Source: Pseudoalteromonas aliena SW19 (GTDB lineage Bacteria > Pseudomonadota > Gammaproteobacteria > Enterobacterales > Alteromonadaceae). Taken from it: 64,000 bases of DNA. Both the position numbers and the translations under genes were made by a program. Positions 1 through 10,756 of the stretch are shown in pieces. The notes under the pieces are model-generated. The model saw only the letters and a program-made list of their open reading frames with translations. It had not been told where the DNA came from and did no database searches. Position 1 is the first letter of the stretch. Every line of letters begins with the position of its first letter. Where the stretch lies: NCBI RefSeq assembly GCF_014905615.1, contig NZ_AQGU01000026.1:248001-312000 (forward strand), written 5' to 3'.

Positions 1-1217
1 GTGCTTTTTTCTTTATTTTCTGTTGAAATCTCTGATGCTTTTTCAGCTTCTAGGACCGATGTAGATGTAGCGTCCATAACAAAATTACTCGGTGCTAAAT
101 TTTCAATAAAAATAGCATGTTCGTTTATGGTGTCGCCTGTTCGTAATATAAGTGCACGCTGAATCACGTTATCAAGTTCACGAACATTACCAGGCCAGGT
201 ATGGGCCAGTAGTTTTTCTTCAGCTACTTTATCCAAATAAGCCATCGGCTCTTTGCTTTTAGTTATATGACGTTCAATTAAATGCTTAGCTAATATAACA
301 ATATCACCTGGGCGCTGACACAATGGTCTCCACATTAATGGAAAAACATTGAGGCGATAATATAGATCTTCTCTAAATTGATTTTTAGCAACCGCTTCTT
401 TTAAATCGCGGTTACTGGTTGCTAATACTCGCACATCAAGCTGAATTGTTTTACGACCGCCTAAACGCTCAACTTCACGCTCTTGTAACACGCGCAGTAG
501 TTTAGCTTGTAAAGCTAAATCCATTTCGGTAATTTCATCAAGTAAAATCGTACCACCTTGAGCTTGTTCAAATTTTCCTGGACACGCCTGGATTGCACCT
601 GTAAATGCGCCCTTTTCGTAGCCAAACAAAGTGGCTTCAAGCATATTTTCAGGAATAGCTGCACAGTTAATAGCAACAAATGGTTCATTACAGCGATTTG
701 ATTTATCGTGAATATAACGTGCTAAAACCTCTTTACCAGACCCGCTTGGTCCAAGCACCATAACACTGGCTTCAGAACGTGCAACTTTACTGGCAAGTTC
801 TAATAGCTGAATACTGGTTGGATCGGCAACAATAGGACCGTCTGTCTCTTTTGGTTTTTCGGGTAAATAGCGACTCACCATGTTCAATAGCACCTCTGGT
901 GCAAATGGTTTTGCCATGTAATCAATAGCCCCTAAGCGCATTGCTTCCACGGCATCATCAATTGTGGCATAAGCTGTCATCATTAAAACAGGTAAGTCTG
1001 GATGATTTAATTTTATACTGCGAAGTAAATCTAGGCCGCTCATTGCACCCATTTGTACATCACTCACCACCAATGAAAATGACTCTTTTTTTAGCAATAA
1101 CATAGCTTGCTCAGCGCTATTCGCTGCTACGCAGTCAATACCTGACATTTCAAGTGTATCAATTAAGGCTTCTCGTAGCCCTGCATCATCTTCTACAACT
1201 AAAATAGTATTACTCAT
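1..1217 (-). CDS. flrC: Sigma54-dependent flagellar response regulator FlrC (C-terminus beyond window)
   Basis: FlrC is the response regulator that, once phosphorylated by FlrB, activates sigma54 promoters of hook, basal-body and flagellin genes. Reading the minus strand gives about 405 residues. An N-terminal receiver domain has its phospho-acceptor Asp near residue 53 and a conserved Lys near 103. A sigma54 AAA+ domain follows with a Walker A motif near 157-163 and the sigma54-contacting GAFTGA motif near 203-208. The Fis-type DNA-binding end lies off the left edge, so the gene is partial. Its ATG overlaps the flrB stop (ATGA), so the two are translationally coupled. The paired kinase gene supports FlrC over other members of the NtrC family. 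Confidence 0.93.
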   Translation of the reverse strand, partial: MSNTILVVEDDAGLREALIDTLEMSGIDCVAANSAEQAMLLLKKESFSLVVSDVQMGAMSGLDLLRSIKLNHPDLPVLMMTAYATIDDAVEAMRLGAIDYMAKPFAPEVLLNMVSRYLPEKPKETDGPIVADPTSIQLLELASKVARSEASVMVLGPSGSGKEVLARYIHDKSNRCNEPFVAINCAAIPENMLEATLFGYEKGAFTGAIQACPGKFEQAQGGTILLDEITEMDLALQAKLLRVLQEREVERLGGRKTIQLDVRVLATSNRDLKEAVAKNQFREDLYYRLNVFPLMWRPLCQRPGDIVILAKHLIERHITKSKEPMAYLDKVAEEKLLAHTWPGNVRELDNVIQRALILRTGDTINEHAIFIENLAPSNFVMDATSTSVLEAEKASEISTENKEKS

Positions 1218-2326
1218 AATGATTCCTCTAATTTAGATGATGTACGAATTGGCAAAAGCAAACTAAAGCAAGCCCCACCGTGTGTATTATTATCAACTTC
1301 AACACGTCCTTGGTGTGCATGAGCGACAGAACTAACCACAGCTAAACCTAAACCCGTGCCTTGGCTTTTAGTCGTAAAAAAGGGTTCAAATATTTTATCG
1401 GCTTTCCCTAAATCAATACCAGGGCCGTTATCGCTGACACTAATACGCACAAAGTCATGATCTTTTCTATCCGTCGATGCGCTCAAATGAACCTTGGCAC
1501 CTGCCCCAATCACTTGAATACTGTTGTGTATTAAATTTTGTATAGCGCTGGCAATTGCTGTTTTATTACCCGTGATCTGTATGTCAGGCTCGGGTAAGCT
1601 AACGTCTAGCTCGCTTTCATTTAGCGTAACCATTACATCGGCTCCTACTTTTACTTCACTAAGTAGCTGCTGCATGGATACTTGCTCTACAACATGCTGT
1701 TCACCACTTTTAGCGAATAACAACATGTCGTTTACTTGGGTTTCTAAATCCTTTAATCGCGACATCAACTTAGTTTGGAAGGTATCACGAGAGGCTTCTG
1801 GTAAGCGCTTTGACCCTAAATTAGCAGCGTAAAGCATGGCCGCAGACAATGGCGTTCGCACTTGATGCGCCAATGATGCCACCATTTTACCTAGCGCACT
1901 CAATCGTTGCATATGAGCAACACGCTTTTGTAAACGGCGCGTTTCTGTTAAATCTGTCATTAAAATAAGTTGCCCCGGCTCTGGAGCTAATGCGGTGATG
2001 TCGAGCTTAATTAATCGACCATCCTTTAAAGAGACTTCATGACCATCATCTTGGTGCGGTCTAAAAGAGCGTTGGATAACATTAAACCACTTTTCACCTT
2101 CAAGCGGCTCACCTAACATATCCATAGCAATTTGATTCGCTTTAGCAATTAACCCTTTGCCATCGAGTACCACGACACCCGCAGGCATGGTATCAACCAA
2201 ATGTGAAAGCCAACTCGCCTGCTTACGCAGATCACTTAATTCCCCAACATACTCCTCTTGAAGTAAACATGGGTTATACTGATTTGCAGAAATAAACAGT
2301 GGTTTTAGCACAGTAGCAAGGGCCAT
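1214..2326 (-). CDS. flrB: Flagellar sensor histidine kinase FlrB
   Basis: A two-component kinase that phosphorylates FlrC to switch on mid-stage flagellar genes. It has no obvious membrane segment, so it is probably cytoplasmic, as FlrB/FleS proteins are. A PAS domain covers about residues 40-130. The HisKA box follows, with the phosphorylated His near 154 in the motif LAHQVRTPL. The ATPase domain has an N box (NLIHNS), a G1 box (DNGPGID) and a G2 box (GTGLGL). The reading frame can extend two codons upstream to a TTG, but the ATG at 2326 is preferred. A sigma54-type promoter lies 37 bp upstream, and the stop overlaps the flrC start. Length (370 aa) is normal for the family. Confidence 0.93.
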   Translation of the reverse strand: MALATVLKPLFISANQYNPCLLQEEYVGELSDLRKQASWLSHLVDTMPAGVVVLDGKGLIAKANQIAMDMLGEPLEGEKWFNVIQRSFRPHQDDGHEVSLKDGRLIKLDITALAPEPGQLILMTDLTETRRLQKRVAHMQRLSALGKMVASLAHQVRTPLSAAMLYAANLGSKRLPEASRDTFQTKLMSRLKDLETQVNDMLLFAKSGEQHVVEQVSMQQLLSEVKVGADVMVTLNESELDVSLPEPDIQITGNKTAIASAIQNLIHNSIQVIGAGAKVHLSASTDRKDHDFVRISVSDNGPGIDLGKADKIFEPFFTTKSQGTGLGLAVVSSVAHAHQGRVEVDNNTHGGACFSLLLPIRTSSKLEESL

Positions 2327-2362
2327 AATCAAATCTCTAATTGATGTCTATATAGAGCTAAA

Positions 2363-2378
2363 TGCACAATTTGTACCA
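2363..2378 (-). promoter_or_regulatory. Sigma54 (-24/-12) promoter of flrBC
   Basis: On the minus strand this reads TGGTACAAATTGTGCA. The GG and GC dinucleotides have the required 12-base offset, matching the TGGCAC-N5-TTGCA consensus at most positions. It lies 37 bp upstream of the flrB ATG. In Vibrio, flrBC is driven by sigma54 under FlrA control, which fits. Confidence 0.75.
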
Positions 2379-2459
2379 AAGTTTTATTTTATAATTTTCA
2401 TCGTGTTACATAAAATAATGCGCGACATAAAAATGACGCCTACAAATAAAGAGTGACTA

Positions 2460-3047
2460 ATGACTGAACAAAAGAAGTGCCGATGTCCATGGTTAGATAC
2501 CACTAAACCTGACTATGTGGCCTATCATGATCAAGAGTGGGGCGTGCCGCTTTATAACGATCAAACACTATTTGAATTTATCACACTTGAATCAGCACAG
2601 GCGGGGTTGAGTTGGTATACCATTTTAAAAAAACGTGATGGATATAAAAAAGCATTTGCTAATTTTGATGTAGAAAAAGTAGCTTCATTCACACCCGAAG
2701 ACATAGAACGCTTAATGCTTAATAAAGACATTGTACGAAATCGTTTAAAAATCGCAGCGACTGTTAATAATGCAAAGCGCTTTATTGAGATACAAAAAGA
2801 GTTTGCTAGTTTTAGCAATTACCAATGGCAATTTGTAAGTAATAAGCCGCTGGTGAGTCAGTTAAATAATATTGATGATTACCCTGCAATTACAGAGGAA
2901 TCTACTGCATTTGCTAAAGATTTAAAAAAACGTGGATTTAAATTTTTAGGACCAACAACGGTATACGCTTATATGCAAGCTTGCGGCATGGTTAACGATC
3001 ACAGTAATGATTGCTTTAGAAAAAATGAAATAATTTCAGAGTATTAG
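2460..3047 (+). CDS. tag: DNA-3-methyladenine glycosylase I
   Basis: Removes 3-methyladenine from alkylated DNA as the first step of base excision repair in the cytoplasm. The 195-residue protein matches Tag throughout. The N-terminal RCPW and YHDQEWGVP motifs give the zinc ligands Cys9 and His23. The C-terminal motif NDHSNDC gives His181 and Cys185, completing the zinc site. Glu44 lies in FITLESAQAGLSW, the base-recognition region. Length is normal (E. coli Tag is 187 aa). It is a stand-alone housekeeping gene facing away from flrB with no functional link to the flagellar genes around it. Confidence 0.96.
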   Translation: MTEQKKCRCPWLDTTKPDYVAYHDQEWGVPLYNDQTLFEFITLESAQAGLSWYTILKKRDGYKKAFANFDVEKVASFTPEDIERLMLNKDIVRNRLKIAATVNNAKRFIEIQKEFASFSNYQWQFVSNKPLVSQLNNIDDYPAITEESTAFAKDLKKRGFKFLGPTTVYAYMQACGMVNDHSNDCFRKNEIISEY

Positions 3048-3250
3048 AACCTATTTAGTTGTCCTAAAGTATTTTTATACTATATTAAAATTTAACTCAC
3101 TAACTTACAGCAACCTCAATAAAAACGCTTCAATGAATTTAATACGAAAGGAAGTGACCCTTTTAAAAGTCAAATCTAGCAATAAAGCTTTGGCTCGCAA
3201 TATGCATAATGTCAATCATATTAGATAATTAATAGAACAAGGCTAGAATA

Positions 3251-5347
3251 ATGGTACAGATAACTACGGAAGAAGTATTAGAAATAGATGATATACGTTA
3301 CTGCTTGCTTAAAAGCTCTAATGTTAATACGGCGCATCACTATGAAATAAACCAAGGCTATACCAATTTAAATTATAGAGCTACCAACGCTTTTCGCCGC
3401 GATATAATCGACACGCCATTGATAAATGCCCATAAACATGTTGTAAAAAATAATGTACCTGAGCTGCTGTGCGATACTTTAATTTCTGAATATGATAAAG
3501 ATAAAGAAGCACTAAAAGATCCCGCTGTATTAAAGTCATTTTTGCCTTACATATTAACGCAAGAAGTAGATGACCATCTAAGATCTTATTTTAAAAGTGA
3601 ATATTGTGTATTGTGGTGGGCAATGCATAAACTTGAAGATGACATAGAAAAAGATACTTACTTTTCAAAGTGGCATTGTGATGGCGGTCCTAAAAATCAC
3701 TTAAAGCTTATAACCTACTTAAATGGTTATGATGAACACGGCAGTAGCACCGCAGTATTAGACAAAGAATCCACAGATAAACTCAAAGACATTGGCTATA
3801 TATTTAATAATATAAACAAGAGAAATATAGACATTGCTCCTTTGTGCAAACATTACGACATCAATTTTTCGCCAAGTTTGATTAAACCAAATAAAGGGGA
3901 CTCAATTATTTTCAATCCCCATCAACTTGCCCATAAAGCAATGCCTGCGAATAAAGGGAAAGCTCGCTATTCTTTAACATTATGTTTTTTGCCTAGTGAG
4001 CTGCACTGGAAGAAAGTAGCCGACGAACACTTTACCCCTGGGACCACTTCTATCGCATTTGATGGGTTCCCTGAATTAACTAAAACATTTATCAAACGCA
4101 ATGACGATGACTGTATTGATATTGCATTAGATAATAAAGTTACTAACTTGCGACATTTGGCTTACCTTTTAAAAGCGATTATTAAAAATAGTGCCGTGGA
4201 AAATATGTTTCTTGAACATATTCAAACGAATGACCCCGAGCTTAAATACCACAATACGCTATTTGACCTTATTAAGTTTATTAAGCAATCTATCATTGAG
4301 CAATTTAAAGCCGATTCGATTACAGAAGAAATATGGTCTGAGGCACTCACTAATATCTGTGAGTATGAACGAAATTACATTGATAGTTGCGCCCGCTACA
4401 ACGCAAATAAAAAACCCGACCCTAGCGCCGTCTTTTGGCCGAATCCAGATCACCCAACCCGCCCTTTATCAAAATATAATGCGCTGCCTTATGTTAATAA
4501 AGTACCGATTATGGATATGGATACACCTATTGGTTCGGCAGGAAGTTGTTTTGCCTTTGAGATAGCCAAGTTTTTTCAACAAGATGGTTATAACTACGTC
4601 ATCACAGAGCGAAATGATAATCCACAGAGCGGCTTAGTGGTCGATGGTTATCAACCTGGGGACAAGTATGCCAAGTTTTGTGCAAACTATGGAATACTGT
4701 TTAACACGCCGAGCTTTAAACAGTTAGCAGAAAAAGCATTTGGTGTTAAAAAGTTTGATAAATTATTATTTCAATCAGAAACTGGCCATTACGTAGATCC
4801 ATACCGTGAAAATGTATTTTTTAACACCAAAGAAGCTTACCTAGCTGATTACGATAAGCATATTCAAGCCGTTAAAGATTCATTTTTAAGCTGTAAAGTG
4901 TTTGTCGTCACATTGGGATTAAATGAATGCTGGGAGCTTCCAGATGGTACTGTTATGTCTAGAAACCCTAGAAATAACACCTATCAGTTTGTAAAACACC
5001 GAACGCTAACGGTCGAAGAAAACGTAAATAATATTCAATCTTTTTTTGATATCATCAAAAAATACAATCCTGATTTTAAACTGATAATTAGTCTTTCGCC
5101 GATTCCTTTTTTAGCTACAGGCAGAGCGGATACTCATCATATAATTACAGCAAATACTCACTCGAAAGCCGTTTTAAGAGTTGCTGCTGAAGAGTTGGTC
5201 AACAATAATGAGGATATGTATTACCTTCCTAGTTATGAGTTGGTGACCGAGTGCACTGAAGATGCTTGGAACTCTGATACACGACATGTAAAACCTGAAA
5301 CAGTTTCAAAAGTAGTTAATATGTTCAAAGAAATATTCGTTAAGTAA
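3251..5347 (+). CDS. Fusion protein: Fe(II)/2-oxoglutarate dioxygenase-like domain plus GSCFA domain
   Basis: A 698-residue cytoplasmic-looking protein with two enzyme-like parts. The N-terminal half has a phytanoyl-CoA-dioxygenase-like core: an HxD pair at His142/Asp144 (WHCDGG), a distal His at 228 and an Arg at 239 that could bind 2-oxoglutarate. The C-terminal part, from about residue 425, contains the diagnostic GSCFA motif (GSAGSCFAFEIAKFF) and the SGNH-like tail of the GSCFA family. GSCFA proteins are often found with polysaccharide or nonulosonic acid loci, and a pseudaminic acid operon starts 3 kb away. A role in modifying a surface or flagellar sugar is inference. The TAA stop falls at the left end of a small inverted-repeat element. 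Both the substrate and the need for both domains are unknown. Confidence 0.75.
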   Translation: MVQITTEEVLEIDDIRYCLLKSSNVNTAHHYEINQGYTNLNYRATNAFRRDIIDTPLINAHKHVVKNNVPELLCDTLISEYDKDKEALKDPAVLKSFLPYILTQEVDDHLRSYFKSEYCVLWWAMHKLEDDIEKDTYFSKWHCDGGPKNHLKLITYLNGYDEHGSSTAVLDKESTDKLKDIGYIFNNINKRNIDIAPLCKHYDINFSPSLIKPNKGDSIIFNPHQLAHKAMPANKGKARYSLTLCFLPSELHWKKVADEHFTPGTTSIAFDGFPELTKTFIKRNDDDCIDIALDNKVTNLRHLAYLLKAIIKNSAVENMFLEHIQTNDPELKYHNTLFDLIKFIKQSIIEQFKADSITEEIWSEALTNICEYERNYIDSCARYNANKKPDPSAVFWPNPDHPTRPLSKYNALPYVNKVPIMDMDTPIGSAGSCFAFEIAKFFQQDGYNYVITERNDNPQSGLVVDGYQPGDKYAKFCANYGILFNTPSFKQLAEKAFGVKKFDKLLFQSETGHYVDPYRENVFFNTKEAYLADYDKHIQAVKDSFLSCKVFVVTLGLNECWELPDGTVMSRNPRNNTYQFVKHRTLTVEENVNNIQSFFDIIKKYNPDFKLIISLSPIPFLATGRADTHHIITANTHSKAVLRVAAEELVNNNEDMYYLPSYELVTECTEDAWNSDTRHVKPETVSKVVNMFKEIFVK

Positions 5348-5541
5348 CCTGAGATCTGGTTAGAGATTTACTAACGCATTGAATTATGGTGATGTTTAAA
5401 TTTATTTTCTCTAGCCAGAGATTTTCAGTGAAAACAAGGCGAATTTACGCGTCAATAGCTAGCCTATTGCAAGTAAATTCAACGCGGTTAGCGCTGAAAA
5501 TAGCTGCTCGAGATAGATTTATTATCCAGAGTTCAGGTTAA
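5344..5541. repeat. Small palindromic element, family 1, copy 1 (MITE-like)
   Basis: A roughly 198-bp non-coding element with imperfect terminal inverted repeats: AACCTGAGATCTGG on the left and CCAGAGTTCAGGTT on the right. The interior holds nested dyads (GAATTTAC/GTAAATTC, CAATAG/CTATTG, TTTTCAG/CTGAAAA), so one strand could fold into a long hairpin. A second copy about 80-90% identical by eye lies at 60233-60431. Both are flanked by direct TTAAGT(A/T)A sequences. It overlaps the stop codon of the dioxygenase-GSCFA gene. Confidence 0.85.
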
Positions 5542-5655
5542 GTAATCTCAAATTTAATGAAGCATTAGAAGCAACGACTCTTTGGGGATTACCAAGTAAT
5601 GTGCTTTTAGAAAAGAAGGTATTGATTTTATGCGGTTATTTTCGATGAGAAAATA

Positions 5656-5716
5656 GCCGCGATTAAATCGCCCCTAGATTGAACAAATTTCAATCCACAA
5701 AGATCAACAGCCCCTA
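5656..5716. repeat. Partial copy of the end of element family 2
   Basis: About 61 bp (GCCGCGATTAAATCGCCCCTAG onward) that repeat, with a few mismatches, the right end of the element at 5714-5983, in the same orientation. It looks like the remnant of an earlier insertion against which the second element sits. The stretch 5542-5655 between this remnant and the family 1 element shows no gene or other recognisable feature. Confidence 0.7.
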
Positions 5717-5983
5717 GGGCGTGTTGACCTTTCGTGATTGATTTTGCAGCTGTATGTTTGGTTTTTAGGCAAGGCAGAGCCTATGTAGTGTGGTTATTCC
5801 CCATAAATAGGCGATAACGCAGCATAAATGCCAAACATGCGCTGCCCTTTGGGTTCTTTCTAGGGACGATTAACTCTTTGTTACTCAGTTTTTACTTAGC
5901 CCACTAGGTTACAAACCTCGCGCCGCGATTAAATCGCCCCTAGATTGAACAAATTTCAATCTACAAAGGTCAACACGCCCTAG
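5714..5983. repeat. MITE-like element, family 2, copy 1, abutting the flrA stop codon
   Basis: A 270-bp non-coding element with 19-bp perfect terminal inverted repeats: CTAGGGCGTGTTGACCTTT at the left and its complement at the right. Both ends are CTAG. The right-hand CTAG contains the TAG stop of flrA on the minus strand. An inverted, more diverged copy is at 45930-46180. Insertion into CTAG with TA duplication is typical of IS630/Tc1-mariner-type elements, so this may be a non-autonomous derivative. That assignment is inference. Confidence 0.82.
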
Positions 5984-7416
5984 TCTCTCGATAGATTATA
6001 CTTTTTCATTTTTTCAACTAAAGTTGTTCTGCGTACACCTAGTATTTCAGCCGCACGAGCAACGACGTAATCAAAACGCTCTAGTGCTTGGGTAATTAAG
6101 CTAATTTCAAGCTCAGCTAAATACTCTTTAAGTTCGATCCCGTCATCGGGTAGTAAACCACTTCCAGATTGGTTGAATTCAGGCTCAGGCTCTTCGTCAT
6201 AATCACTAAAACCAGTGCTAAATATATCGTTAAACGCATCTTTTTCCATTAGCTCTTCTGGGTATTCTGGCTCGTATGCTTCAACCTCAATATAACGATA
6301 TTTATTAGGTAAATCAGGTATATCAACTACCTTTTCAGGAAACATGATCACCATGCGCTCAACTAAATTAGCGAGTTCACGAATATTCCCTGGCCACGCA
6401 TGCTCTTTTAGACTATCAACTGCACGCTCGGTAAATTTAGCCGTTGACCCTGTTTGATCATTAACACGGCGCATTAATTCTTTTAGCAGCAATGGAATAT
6501 CATCAGCGCGCTCACTAAGCGATGGATTTTCTATAGGAAACACATTCAAGCGATAGTATAAATCTTCACGAAAACTACCTTCTTCAATCATATTTTCTAA
6601 GTTACGGTGCGTTGCAGCAATGACCCGTACATCTGCCTGAATAGCTTTGGTACCACCAACACGTTCATAACTGCGCTCTTGTAACACACGCAATAACTTT
6701 ACTTGCATTTGCAATGGCATATCGCCTATTTCATCTAAAAATAGCGTGCCACCTTGTGCTAGTTCAAATCGGCCTTTACGCGCCGAAATAGCCCCTGTAA
6801 ATGCGCCCTTTTCATGGCCAAACAATTCACTTTCTAAAAGTTCAGCTGGGATCGCACCACAATTGACTGGCACAAACGGCCCTGCGCTTCTTTTTGATAG
6901 TAAATGTACATTGCGTGCAACAACTTCTTTACCAGTTCCCGATTCGCCTAAAATTAAAACATTTGCGTCAGTTTTTGCAACTTGCTCAATTAAAAAGCGT
7001 ACATCCTTAACTGCATCGGTTTCACCCACAAGGCCATCAAAAGTTTTATGCGGTTTAGAGTGCTTATGGTCACTGGGAAGCATTCGCTGATATTGCTGAC
7101 AATCGTGAAGCAATTGCGTTGTTACTTCATGGCTAAATGGCTCACAAATAAGTCCGACTACATTGGCGATACTAAGTAATGGTTTTAGCGTTTCGCCTAT
7201 TAGCAAAAATGGCAGTGTTGGATAACACTTAATTAAGCTTTCATGATCGAGCGATTGCAAGGCACCTAAAATTACAATGCATTCTTTTTGTTGATACTTC
7301 GCACATTCTTGCTCAAAGTTTGCTTCGTCTAAAAGTTGAACAGCTTCACCAATAAAAGTAAGTGATGCATTTAACCCTATCGAGCGGTTGTTATTATTAT
7401 CTAAAATCAAGATCAT
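5980..7416 (-). CDS. flrA: Flagellar master regulator FlrA (FleQ family)
   Basis: The sigma54-dependent activator at the top of the polar flagellar hierarchy, acting on early genes including flrBC. It is 478 residues, normal for the family. The N-terminal FleQ-type domain (about 1-115) lacks the usual phospho-acceptor pattern. The AAA+ domain has Walker A at 157-163 (GESGTGK), GAFTGA at 204-209 and Walker B near 225-229. A Fis-type helix-turn-helix occupies about 436-478. An acidic linker lies between the AAA+ and DNA-binding domains. The stop codon TAG lies inside the CTAG end of a mobile-type repeat. The gene faces away from fliS across a 411-bp spacer. Confidence 0.95.
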   Translation of the reverse strand: MILILDNNNNRSIGLNASLTFIGEAVQLLDEANFEQECAKYQQKECIVILGALQSLDHESLIKCYPTLPFLLIGETLKPLLSIANVVGLICEPFSHEVTTQLLHDCQQYQRMLPSDHKHSKPHKTFDGLVGETDAVKDVRFLIEQVAKTDANVLILGESGTGKEVVARNVHLLSKRSAGPFVPVNCGAIPAELLESELFGHEKGAFTGAISARKGRFELAQGGTLFLDEIGDMPLQMQVKLLRVLQERSYERVGGTKAIQADVRVIAATHRNLENMIEEGSFREDLYYRLNVFPIENPSLSERADDIPLLLKELMRRVNDQTGSTAKFTERAVDSLKEHAWPGNIRELANLVERMVIMFPEKVVDIPDLPNKYRYIEVEAYEPEYPEELMEKDAFNDIFSTGFSDYDEEPEPEFNQSGSGLLPDDGIELKEYLAELEISLITQALERFDYVVARAAEILGVRRTTLVEKMKKYNLSRD

Positions 7417-7457
7417 ATATAGCGAGCCATAATTTCACTAATTTATTTATTAATGAA

Positions 7458-7485
7458 ATTGTAAGCCAGTAAATTTTGGATGCAA
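7458..7485 (-). promoter_or_regulatory. Possible sigma70 promoter of flrA
   Basis: On the minus strand, TTGCAT and TACAAT are separated by 16 bp, about 40 bp upstream of the flrA ATG. Class I flagellar regulators are normally transcribed by the housekeeping sigma factor. The remainder of the 7417-7827 spacer is AT-rich and shows only the fliS promoter. Confidence 0.4.
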
Positions 7486-7768
7486 GCACTAGCGGCAATT
7501 TTTTGACATTAACGCCAAAAAACAGACATATAAATTAAAAAAGCAGTACTTAATAACTAATTAATAACTCTTTACAATCTAGGCATGCACATTAAAGTAC
7601 TAAAAAATGCTCATTTACATTAAGAGTATAAATATACCTAACGACCCAACACATGCAAATAACTTGCAATAGTAGTTTTATATCAATAAGAGTAAAATAT
7701 TTGAAATATGGCATGCATTTTTTTAAAGAAACAAACTTATTTGCCGATAAGTAAATGTTATGTTCATT

Positions 7769-7786
7769 TTGGAACTAAACTTGCTT
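7769..7786 (+). promoter_or_regulatory. Sigma54 promoter of fliS
   Basis: TTGGAACTAAACTTGCTT has GG and GC 12 bases apart and fits the -24/-12 consensus well. It lies 42 bp upstream of the fliS ATG. It probably drives fliS and the FliT-like gene, possibly reading on into the sugar operon. Confidence 0.75.
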
Positions 7787-7827
7787 AAGGTTTAAGTATT
7801 GTAATTAAATTTCTAGGAATTACCTAT

Positions 7828-8214
7828 ATGGCACACGCGTCAATAAACAAATACCGTCAAGTCACTGTAAGTAGCGTTAAAGAAATGACGCCTTATGACC
7901 AAGTCAAATTAGTGTTTGCAAATATTGTTGGTAAACTTTCAGCAGCAAAAGGCTTCATCCAGCGTAAAGAGTTTGATAAGAAAGGAATTGCTATTTCAGA
8001 CTGTATTACATTGCTTGGGGCATTACAGCAAGTCCTGAATTTTGAAGGTGATAACGCAGTATCTACAAACTTAGATTCTTTGTACGACTATTGCCAGCGC
8101 ACGCTTTTGATGGCCAATATGGAAAATAACATAGATAAGCTTGATGAAGTTATCGTACTGATCAAAGAGATTAAATCAGGTTGGGAAGCAATTCCTCTAG
8201 AGCATAGATCTTAG
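7828..8214 (+). CDS. fliS: Flagellin export chaperone FliS
   Basis: Cytoplasmic chaperone that binds the C-terminal helices of flagellin and prevents premature polymerisation before export. The 128-residue protein matches FliS in length and pattern: an N-terminal INKYRQVTVSSV segment, an all-helical body and the conserved YDYCQRTLLMAN region near residues 90-100. It is followed after 8 bp by the FliT-like gene. Both lie on the plus strand, although fliD, flaG and the flagellins are all on the minus strand, which suggests a local inversion. Confidence 0.94.
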   Translation: MAHASINKYRQVTVSSVKEMTPYDQVKLVFANIVGKLSAAKGFIQRKEFDKKGIAISDCITLLGALQQVLNFEGDNAVSTNLDSLYDYCQRTLLMANMENNIDKLDEVIVLIKEIKSGWEAIPLEHRS

Positions 8215-8222
8215 GATTAACC

Positions 8223-8546
8223 ATGTTAGGAAAGTCAATTACAGCGCTATCAATAAACGATTGTCACACCCGTGAACTATGTTTAAAACTTATAGAACTA
8301 TTATCAGATGACGAAGTGCTGCAAGTTGAAAGCGCTACTCATGCTCATAATGATTTAGATAGCCATTTGAAAGAATCTATCGCAAAAGATGAAAACTTTT
8401 ATTCCGCCGCAGAGCTTGAATTAATAATTGATCTAATTGGAAAACTATCTGCTAAAATAGAATATGCTAAACAACAAGTTGCAGAAAAAATAATAAGTAA
8501 GCAAAAAAGCAATAACGCGGTCAATCAATACAAAGCCAACTCTTAA
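8223..8546 (+). CDS. FliT-like flagellar chaperone (putative)
   Basis: A 107-residue, mostly helical, charged protein with no signal peptide. It begins 8 bp after fliS behind an AGGA ribosome site. Position and size fit FliT, or Vibrio FlaI, the chaperone partner of the cap protein FliD, but sequence similarity to FliT cannot be judged by eye. No catalytic motif is visible. The call rests on operon position. Confidence 0.55.
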   Translation: MLGKSITALSINDCHTRELCLKLIELLSDDEVLQVESATHAHNDLDSHLKESIAKDENFYSAAELELIIDLIGKLSAKIEYAKQQVAEKIISKQKSNNAVNQYKANS

Positions 8547-8562
8547 TTTAGAGTATTACTAA

Positions 8563-9597
<1,035 letters not shown>

Positions 9598-9610
9598 ACA
9601 GCAGGTAAAC

Positions 9611-10756
9611 ATGATCCCTTATGGTAAACAATCTATATCTCAAGCTGATATAGATGCTGTCGTTGGTGTATTGGAATCAGATTGGCTGACCCAAGGGCCA
9701 AAAGTGCCAATGTTTGAATCGGCAATTACAAACTATTGTAATGTCGACTTTGCTTGTGCGACCAATAGTGCAACCTCTGCGTTGCATATTGCGTGTTTAG
9801 CATTGGATGTTGGCAAAAACGATATAGTGTGGACGTCACCCATTTCATTCGTTGCATCGGCTAACTGCGCTTTATATTGTGGTGCAAAAATTGACTTTGT
9901 AGATATTGATTTAACGACAGGTAATATGTCAGTTGCCGCACTTGAGAAAAAATTAATTAATGCAAAACAAAAAAGCAGTTTGCCAAAAGTAGTTATACCC
10001 GTTCATTTAGCAGGCCAGTCGTGCGATATGCTCGCCATTCATAAGCTAGCAACGCAATACGGATTTAAAATAATTGAAGATGCATCCCATGCAATAGGCG
10101 CTCAGTACTTAGGTAAGCAAGTTGGAAACTGTCAGTTTTCAGATATTTGCATATTTAGTTTCCACCCCGTTAAAATTATCACTTCTGCCGAAGGGGGTAT
10201 GGCTGTAACAAATGATGAATACATAGCAAAAAGATTAAAACGCTTAAGAAGTCACGGAATTACAACTGATCCTACTGAAATGACAGAGGCAAGCCATGGT
10301 CCATGGTATTACCAACAAATTGAACTTGGTTTTAATTACCGGATGACCGAACTACAAGCCGCTTTAGGTGTTAGTCAAATGCAGCGGCTAGATGAATTTA
10401 TTTTAGCCAGAAATGCTATCGCATCTATTTACACTCAAGCATTTAAAGCACAACCATTAAATCATTTAGCGCAATCAGATGCGTGTTTATCTAGCTATCA
10501 TTTGTATATTTTACAGCTGGAGGACAAAGCAGCTCATCACACCTTAATTTGTGAATTGCGTAATAGAAAAATAATGAGTCATCTGCATTATATTCCTATA
10601 CATATCCAGCCCTATTATGCTGCACTTGGTTTTAAAGAAAGTGATTTTCCTAACGCGATTGAATATTACCAAACGTCACTTACCATCCCACTGCACCCTG
10701 GATTAACGCAGTCAGAACAAGAATTTATTATTCAGACGATTAATGAGTTAGTATGA
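9611..10756 (+). CDS. pseC: UDP-4-amino-4,6-dideoxy-L-AltNAc transaminase PseC
   Basis: PLP-dependent aminotransferase of the DegT/DnrJ/EryC1 family that aminates the PseB product at C4. It has 381 residues. The PLP Schiff-base lysine is Lys188 in SFHPVKIITSAEGG. Upstream, EDASHAIGA supplies the PLP-contacting Asp, and TNSATSALH is the phosphate-binding turn. The gene overlaps the next one by an ATGA stop/start. Family and order after pseB identify it as PseC. Confidence 0.95.
   Translation: MIPYGKQSISQADIDAVVGVLESDWLTQGPKVPMFESAITNYCNVDFACATNSATSALHIACLALDVGKNDIVWTSPISFVASANCALYCGAKIDFVDIDLTTGNMSVAALEKKLINAKQKSSLPKVVIPVHLAGQSCDMLAIHKLATQYGFKIIEDASHAIGAQYLGKQVGNCQFSDICIFSFHPVKIITSAEGGMAVTNDEYIAKRLKRLRSHGITTDPTEMTEASHGPWYYQQIELGFNYRMTELQAALGVSQMQRLDEFILARNAIASIYTQAFKAQPLNHLAQSDACLSSYHLYILQLEDKAAHHTLICELRNRKIMSHLHYIPIHIQPYYAALGFKESDFPNAIEYYQTSLTIPLHPGLTQSEQEFIIQTINELV

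Noticed and set aside
5344..5983. Possible decayed full insertion sequence between the GSCFA gene and flrA
   Set aside because: No transposase remnant can be read in any frame. The region resolves into two small palindromic elements plus a partial end copy.
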